64,000 bases of DNA from Promethearchaeota archaeon (GTDB lineage Archaea; Asgardarchaeota; Lokiarchaeia; Sigynarchaeales; SOKP01), in assembly GCA_019057775.1 (NCBI GenBank), contig JAHLWT010000279.1, positions 1-64,000 of the forward strand, written 5' to 3'. The notes below the pieces were generated by a model. It saw only the letters and a list, made by a program, of their open reading frames with translations. It was not told the origin of the DNA and did not search any database. The translations under genes were made by a program, and so were the position numbers. Below are positions 52,801 to 61,800 of the stretch, piece by piece (within the stretch, counting starts at the first letter, position 1; the number at the start of each line of letters is the position of its first letter).

Positions 52801-55800
52801 AGCCTATCTCAAGCAAACCTGAATGATGCAAAAATTAAATTTGAATCAGTTCCTCCTGATGGAATAGGCGGAGGTATTTCTCAAATTGGACAATTTACAC
52901 CGGTGAGCGGGGCTGCTAATAAGTTTACATACAATTTAACTAATATTCAATCCTTGCTGGGCATTACTACGGGAGAAGAAACCAATTTCACAATTGAAAT
53001 AATCGATATTGATTCTGGGAAGGATCTTAATATTAATTATACTTGCCTTGCCGATTTTGAAGCTCCTACTTCTCATATAACCATAGGTGATGGAGGGACT
53101 GATTATTCACTCAATAATTTTGCGGCTCCTTGGACCACCTTCAACATTACCGGTCTTGATAACCTTCAAGGAACAATTAACCATGATGAGTATTATTACG
53201 GAGAGGTTCTTAATATTGAGTATCAGGTAAGTGTTCTTGATATGGAGAATATCACAATTTATACTTCTGGGTTTATTCAGCCCTCAGAAACCAAAGGCAC
53301 ACTATTTGATTTAGGGATACCCATGATTGGGTTTGAGAATCACACCAAATATTATTATATTATCGATTTCAAAATAACTGATGCGGCGGGTAATTTTGTA
53401 ATAAATTCAAGCTATTTAGGTGATTCTTATAGTTATGATGCAGACATTCCACGAGTTTTAGTTTCAAACGAAGTATCCATTCAATTTGAAAATAACCTTA
53501 TTAACGTCAATAATTTATATCAAGGAATTGGCAGTATTATAAATTTCACCCTAATCGGACCTGATGGAAGCGAATTAAAAAATAATTCAATACAACTTAG
53601 ATCTGGTAATTATAATATTAAGACGACACTATGGAATGAAACCACTCAGTCATATATATTAAAATTTGAAAGCATTGATGATTTAGTGCTTCGTTCAGAT
53701 AATTTCTTTGCAAACGAGCTGTATTCAAATTATGAAATTGATCGTAAATTAAACTGGGATGCGATCGGTTCTGATTATTACGCCTTTGCCAAGCATTCCT
53801 CTCAAGAAGATCCTCTTTTATTAACTTACTTTTTGCAAGAAGAGAGAACTGCAATAATGGAAATTTCTGAATATAAATCTTTCAAGTTTTACGATTACCT
53901 AAATTACATCGATGTTTATTGTTATGTATGGAATAATTTAACCGAAGCATATGATACCAGATACACATTTAACGAGACCGATTTCACCGTCCTTAGCAAT
54001 GGAACCATTGAATGGGCCAATCATATAAATCTCGATAATTTCACCGCAAAGGATGATCAAATTATCTTTACTTATTACGGTTCGGATTATAGCAGTGCTA
54101 TTAAAGATTCTCAAAAGAATGGGTTATTCCTTAAAATATTGATTCCAAATATTTATTCCACCCACTGCACTATTGACATGCTTCAAGTAATCTTCAAAGA
54201 TTTTGAAGAAAATGAATTCAAATTTTCTATGAACACACTTGCATTTGATCAATATTTCATGGACGTTCCAAAATACAAGAGAGTTATTCCTGGTTTAAGT
54301 GAACTTTTAGAAATTCCTCTTTACATTGATTTTGCCAAATTAAGCGTAACTGACATGAGTGCTAATTTGAACATTACCCAAATATATTCTATTAATTTTG
54401 CTATAGATGATGCTCCTGTATGGCCTGGAAGTTTTGCGATGTACAACCCTAATGAAGACGTAACAATAGTAAATTATCCATATCAAATATTTGGCGTTTC
54501 AGAAATGTCTTTCTTTGACATAATAGCGAATAATACCAGTCTAATAGTGGAAATTGAAGGGTATCAACATGATTTTAACGTGAAAGAAGATACATTATTA
54601 TTACAGCCTTTTGATAATTCAATCACCGATTTAGAGGTATTCCAAAATTCTGTTATTCTTTCAAATATAGCAGAATCTTTTGATTATACGACGCAAGCCG
54701 GTATCTATTACGGAACACGTGATTTCAATAGTATAACGACTCCTGCTAGCACTTATTATGGAACTTACGATTTCCGAGATGAAATTGGAGAAACAGGAAC
54801 AGCTATAGATTGGATCGATTCAGTTTATTCTGGAGTCAGTGCAGAAATAGTTGACGATAATCAAGGTCATGACGCCGTTTTAAAAATGTCGGTTGATACT
54901 GGTTATCAATATGGAAAGATATGGGAATATGATATTGGTCAAAAAAGTTCCGGATCTGTGGAATTTTGGTGCAGATATGATACTCAGACTTTCCAATGGC
55001 AATTTAGAGATGCTAGTAATACTTATTTATTCCAAATTAGAGTCACTCCTACTTATATAACATTCTATTATGAAGGAACCACTTCTCATAACATCGATAC
55101 GACTGAATGGGTGCATATCAAAAGTGTTTTTGACTGTACTACTAATTTAGCTAGTTTTTATGTAAACGGTATTCTGATCGTTGATAATCAATTGATGGAC
55201 AATGATGTGGATTCATTAGATCGCATAAATATACAGACTAATTCTGCTTTGGAAAGTATATTTTACGTCGATGCAATTGGATACAGTTGGGACTCCACTT
55301 CTCACGACGGATTAGGATATTCGGTTGGATACAATATCAATCCATATGATATTGAGCCTCTACTCAAGGAAGGATATACAAGTATAGGGAAGAGTTTTGG
55401 TGATTATATCATGGTACAAGACTCTATTGCTGGACATGAAAATGTCTTACAATTTTATGATGATGGTGGTACTGACGAACTTGACTTTAGGCATTATTTT
55501 GATTCACCTAAATCATCCGGAACAATCGAATTTTGGGTAAGGACTGACTCAAATACATATCCCGAATATCTTTACATGACTTTAAGAGGAACATCAAGGG
55601 TTTGTCAAGTATCGTGGCGTCCTGATGTTGGTAGAATTTATGTATATGATGGAGCATGGAATAATTTTTATGACTCTGATATTATAAAAGATTCATGGAT
55701 ACACACAAAAGTTATTTTTGACAAGAGTGCTGATACGATGGATTGGTATATAAATGGTAAGCTTGTCGGAACCACTAATTTTGAGTATAGTGTTGATATC

Positions 55801-58800
55801 GCACACATTCAATTTAGTACAGTTTGGTATTCCACATCTCCTTATATGTCATATGTTGATGCCCTCGGTTATTCATGGGATACATCAAGTCATGACGGAC
55901 TAGGATACAAAGTCGGGTACAACATAAACTCTTATGACATTGAACCGTTATTAGAAGATAGGTTCGATTTTACCATTTCTGGAATAGACTCCCATGCTTC
56001 TATTAAAGCATTAGTCGACGAAAGAGTAAACGTGCTTGAAATTAATGATAATAACGCCTTCGAATATCTAGTTTTTGCTCCAGATTTTAGTTCTGCCCAG
56101 ACTTCAGGATCTATAGAATGGTGGTGGCGTCAATCCAGTACTTCAGGTAAAAGTTCAATATATCTATATGGTACTGGAGGTAATGCCCTTTCAATATTCA
56201 TGTATAGTAATGGGAAATTTACATGGTATGATGGAAGCAGTCAAAATGATGTAACAGCATATACTGCTAATCAGTGGTATCATAATAAAATAGTATTTGA
56301 TTGCGAAGCAGGTACAAATGGACAATTTGATTGGTATATTGACGACGTGCTTAAAGCTGATGACATTGAGTTCAGAGACGATAATGATGATTTGGATACT
56401 TTATTACTACGCTCAGGAGCTTCTGAATCAGGATACTCTGCATATTTTGATACCTTCCAATATTCATGGGAAAAATCAGCTTACGATATACTTTCATCCT
56501 CTCAGTTGAATGATGTTCAATTTGGAGAAGAGTTGAATGTATACTTCCGGTTTAATAATCTCGAAGAGCCATTCCCACTATATGATAGAACCCTTCCATT
56601 AATGGCAATGTTTGACAATAACACAAATATATTATTAGGGCTTTCACTCTTGGAATGGGACAATTCTCTTAATAAGTATCATTGTAAATTTACTATCATG
56701 GAAGACGTGATGGAAGATGGAGTTGAAAATTATGACTTGAAATTTGTTTTTGCTTCGACTGAGGTAGAGACTCAAGTAAATTCATCTCAAAGTTTCAAAT
56801 TAGATCTAATTGCGCAAAATATATCGCAAATTTCGCTAAAAAATGAACGAGATATTTATTTCAACCCAGATTATAGTTTTACCTTAAGTTCAAAATTTAA
56901 TGTTGAATATGGCGGTGAATTACAATTAATGGGATATATTTTAGACGATTCCACTCACTACCAAGAACGAGAGATCATACCATACAAGGCAACTGATCCA
57001 ATTGGTGAAGTGTCGATGACTGAATATCCAGTCGCTCTTCACGGGTTAGTGGGTGATTCCGATCACATTGATAGGGATAATTTCAAGCTTGAATATATCG
57101 ATAGAGAAAATTATAATATTATTACACCCCTCTTTGAGAAAGTAGACGGTGAAATAACCTATCAAAACTATCGCATCATGGATTGCTGGATCGATTATTA
57201 TGCGTACTATCGAACTGATTATCCAAACCAATTTATGCTCATAATTAACTGGACCACAAACGAAAATGATCTTATCTATTTTGATACCAATTTGCTCATT
57301 ACTTACAAAGTTATGCAAGGGAAGAAAATAGTCCCTGCGGTATTTGACTCTCTTGAAGATGTGTCCGTACCTGTCGATTTCCGACAATTTAGTTATGACA
57401 CTTTTGAATGGGAATCGCAAGGTTGGACTGATAGAGAAATATTAAACATTAAAACGGTTCAAGAAAATTCCACAATCTTTACCGGAATTACTCAAGGCCA
57501 AGACATGCAAGTAGTTAATTCTTCAATTGGCTCCGGTGTTATTGATTTAGTACAAGTGTGGAATAAAACTGGAGGTACATTCGAACTCTTAAACGACACC
57601 TATTATAGCTATTCCATTTCCACTCAAAATGGTGTTGATGCTCTAAATCTTACTTATACAGGTATCACCTCGACCGATATTAAAATAGGATATTCCTATA
57701 TTCCAACGATCAGCCTTACTCACTACCCATTGGAGAATATGCTTGCTAATTCCACCATTAAAATTTTACTTGATGATCATTATGTAAATTCCCAACTTGA
57801 ATTTAATACCGATTATAATATTTCAGGAGATAATTTTGATGAGCTTATATTTTACACTTTTACAACTTCATTATATCCTGAATATGATTTAGATGATGTA
57901 TTTTTCATTGGATATTACGGTTTTATGACTGAAGAGGTAAATATCATGAAAAATATGATCCTTGAATTCTTGGATTATGACGGTATGTGGAAACCAATTG
58001 CGAAAGTTCCACTAACCGATACTGGTGATTTTGACTTCAAATTCTTTATGGGAGAAAACGGACTTGCGTTCCCAATAGGAGAAGAAACAATTATGAGACT
58101 CTCCTACTTACCAATTAATTTAACAAGTTATGCCGATGAGGATGTCGCAGTCGATTATAATGCTTTCAATGGCACTTACACCACAAGTGAACCTATCTAT
58201 GAGCTATTTACTCTCTTTGTAGAAGGTAAAGGAAGTTCACTTAAATATATACCAACTGATATTTCCAATTCAGTAGATAGATGGGCAACTGTTCCAGCTC
58301 GAAAATATACCACTACTACCAATATTTATGAAACTCTCCAAGATGAAAAACCATACACTATTCTTGACTTCTATAAGACCATAACCGATTCCTATGAGTT
58401 TAAATTCCAATTAGTAGATGAGTCAGGGGATGCCCTACAAGATCAGCTAATCTGGATGGAAATTGGTTGGAAACCGAAAGCAGGACTTAATTATAAAATA
58501 ATTGATTGGGAAGATGAAAATGGAGAGTATATCGATTCTGAAGCACTCGGTACTGCATGGTTTATGGATCAAGGACAAGAAGTTAGTAAAGGTCCTGGTG
58601 TAGAAGGTGTCAGGTCTCGAATGTTTAATAGACCGGAAGAATGGCAATATTTAGATCCAGAAACTCAAGAGACCAATTCATATTCAAGTTATGTATGGGA
58701 TTATAGAATAACCGATACTAATGGATTGGTTTCATTTAATGTCACCTTTGATGATGATTATATCGGAAACCACCATAGAATTTTTGATGAGTCGATCTTT

Positions 58801-61800
58801 AGCAGCGGAAGTATCACGTTTGACTCAATGGACGATTATCGTCTTTATATTAGAGTATTCCACGCTCCTATCTATGATGTAGCTGACATGGCTTTAAGTG
58901 ATAGTGATGATTTACTATGCTCTAAAGATGATGTATTTGACTTTGAAAAAATTTCGGAACTTGAAAATTACTCTGTAAAAGAAACTGTATTCTACAGCGG
59001 AAGTTATGCTGAAGGTTTAGTTACCCTATTCTCAGAAGATCTTATGCTTGGAGTCCCTAACTTACTTACATTCCAGATGGGCTCCGAACTAAACGACTCG
59101 TTTGCCTTTGACGTAGAAGTCGTTGAAGGAGACTTAATACCAGATACTAACTTAATGACCATTGACGAGCTAAGCGGTAGTTTTGAATCCAATAATTTAA
59201 TTCCAGAAAGTAATAATAATTCCTACCTTATACAAGGAATGCCAATAGTAGTATCTATCACCAATTACTCTGGAGTAAGTCCTTTTGATGAAGGAGAGAA
59301 ACAATTCATAGGATATGTAGGATATAACGGAATTGCAACTATTAATATCTCCGATTATTATCTTAACCAATTAGATCCAGGTGTGTATCAAATTAATGTG
59401 TATGCTCCTTCACGAACTCTTACCAAAGAAGCATATCGTTTCTGTACTCTTGAAGTGAGGCCCGAAAATTTCTTAAAATTTGGAGAACCCACAATGCGGC
59501 TCGACCTGCTCAATTGGTACGATTCTGGATGGGGCGGAGCTTACTTCGGATCTGATTATGCCTTCTATGAAGATATATATCCACGACTCACCGGTTATCT
59601 TGCCACTCCTCATAACACCACTTCAGAGTGGGCTTTAAGCGATTATGTAGAAGTTGATTTCTTTGCGAAAACCAGAGATATTGGCGAATCTGAATGGAGC
59701 AGTTGGATTGAGCTGGGAAACGAAGATATTTATATCAGTTCACTCGTTTATGACGGACTTTATTACTTCGAACTTCCGTTAGGTCAGGACGGAGAGATGT
59801 TCATGGGAAAACAAATCCATCTCAATATTAGTGCTAATGCGTTCTACAACCAGACAGGAATGGAAGAAGAGTATAGAGAACAAAAGTTATACATTTTAAA
59901 TCTATCATTAGTAACTTCTACTATCCGAAACGACTCAACCACTTTACAATATTATAGTGATAGCGACTCAGGAACTCAATTAATCGGTGAGATTACACCT
60001 GGAGCTGAATATGGTGTAGAAAGATACTTTGAATATACAACAGATGAGGATACTTATGGTATCGGTCCTGATGATGTACTTTTAAACCTAAGAGGGTTTG
60101 ATTCACTAGAAATTGTAAATGTGACTGGAATGAAAGACTACAATGTTACTATTTTAAAAGATTTCGATTATTCAATTTCTGGTAATTCAATAATAATTGA
60201 TCCTCAATTCACTTTAGATAATTATTCAGATATTATCATTTCTTATGCTCTTACTATTGATAAAAATAGAGTTTTAGAATTTATTTTCTCAGAAGCAGAG
60301 GGTTTTGAACATTCAACTACGATTTTCAATACAATAACCTTAAATCATGATAATGAAGATTATTTAGGTACTTATTATTCCAAATTTAATGAAACGTATA
60401 CACTTGATAGTAGTGGAATTGTTGACCTTGATAAATCTTTCACTGGAATCACTCCAAGCGACTTTATAATAATTAACTATAATATTTCGGAGACCGTCTC
60501 GTCAAGTATAGCAAGCGATAGAGTTCGATTGGACTTTACTGGAGGAGCTCAGGACGTATGGATTGAGTACGGTATTGCCACTTATAACCTTGATAGAGGA
60601 TATCAACGAATCGAATATAACATGAGCGATTCTGTTCGCAAATTATCTAAATTACACGACACCAATAAGATATATGATCATGATGCCAGTTCCGATGTTG
60701 AACTATTAAATATACCAGACGATCCCGAGGATCCGATGGAAGCAGGAGATTCCAAGATTCTTATCCCCATTTTAGAAGATAACAAGACCAGTATAACCTT
60801 CAATCAACTCGCATTGCTCTATGATACGGTATTAAACGGATCATTTTACTTAGATGATACTGTCCTTGCCGCCGGAAAAAATAATCTTAAACCAATTCTT
60901 GCCACTTTTACATTCATAACTGAAGATGGAGAATCTTATTTCGATTTTGTTAACATTGAACCTGCTTCAGGTGAGAATCGCTTTGACTTTGAGATTTCAT
61001 TACAACCCATATATGCAACGAAAGGCTACACTACCCTTGATGTTGAAATTGACTTCCTTAGTCATGGAGATAATCCAGAAATCATTCAGTATGTCTTATT
61101 TGATTATTTCGAACTTACGGCCGATGATAGAATCCTTCAGGCAATTGATAAGCCTATGGTTAAGAAGGACGGCTCATTAGATACACTTAAAATCATAAAT
61201 ACTCCACACTGGGTGCAAATATTCACCGATAACTTGGAAGATGCTTATGGTGTATATGATGACGCTTGGCTAACTCTTGCGGTTGAAGGCTTCTCTGATT
61301 ATGGAGAACTTGTAAAATTATATCGAGATGGGAATGATGAGCTTCAATTCCTACCTGTCGATGAGAACGAATTTTCCTTCCAATCCCTTGAGATTACGGA
61401 TAGAAGGCTCGTTGATTCTCTCGGATTACATATAAACGCTTACGATCTTGAACTTCCCGAATATATTGAAGGAGAAGTGAACTTATATGGCGGAAAAGGT
61501 AAATATCCATACGGTGAAGTGTATGTATCTGATATGGAACTTGCTATGAACTGGGGAACTATTGAAAATCCATCTGATTATATTGTTGATATCGATACAT
61601 TTAATGCAGGTGATTATAATACTGAGAATTTCTTACTTACAACTCAACCAATCACCAGCCAAGGAGTTTACACTGAAGGAGAATTATACTTGCATCATCG
61701 AGTTGATATTTCCGACTCAGCAAATATTATAACGACTGGATTTGATCCAGAATCAGGAGTAGAATTTGCTATAGAAATGCTTAATGAAACCAGTAGAATT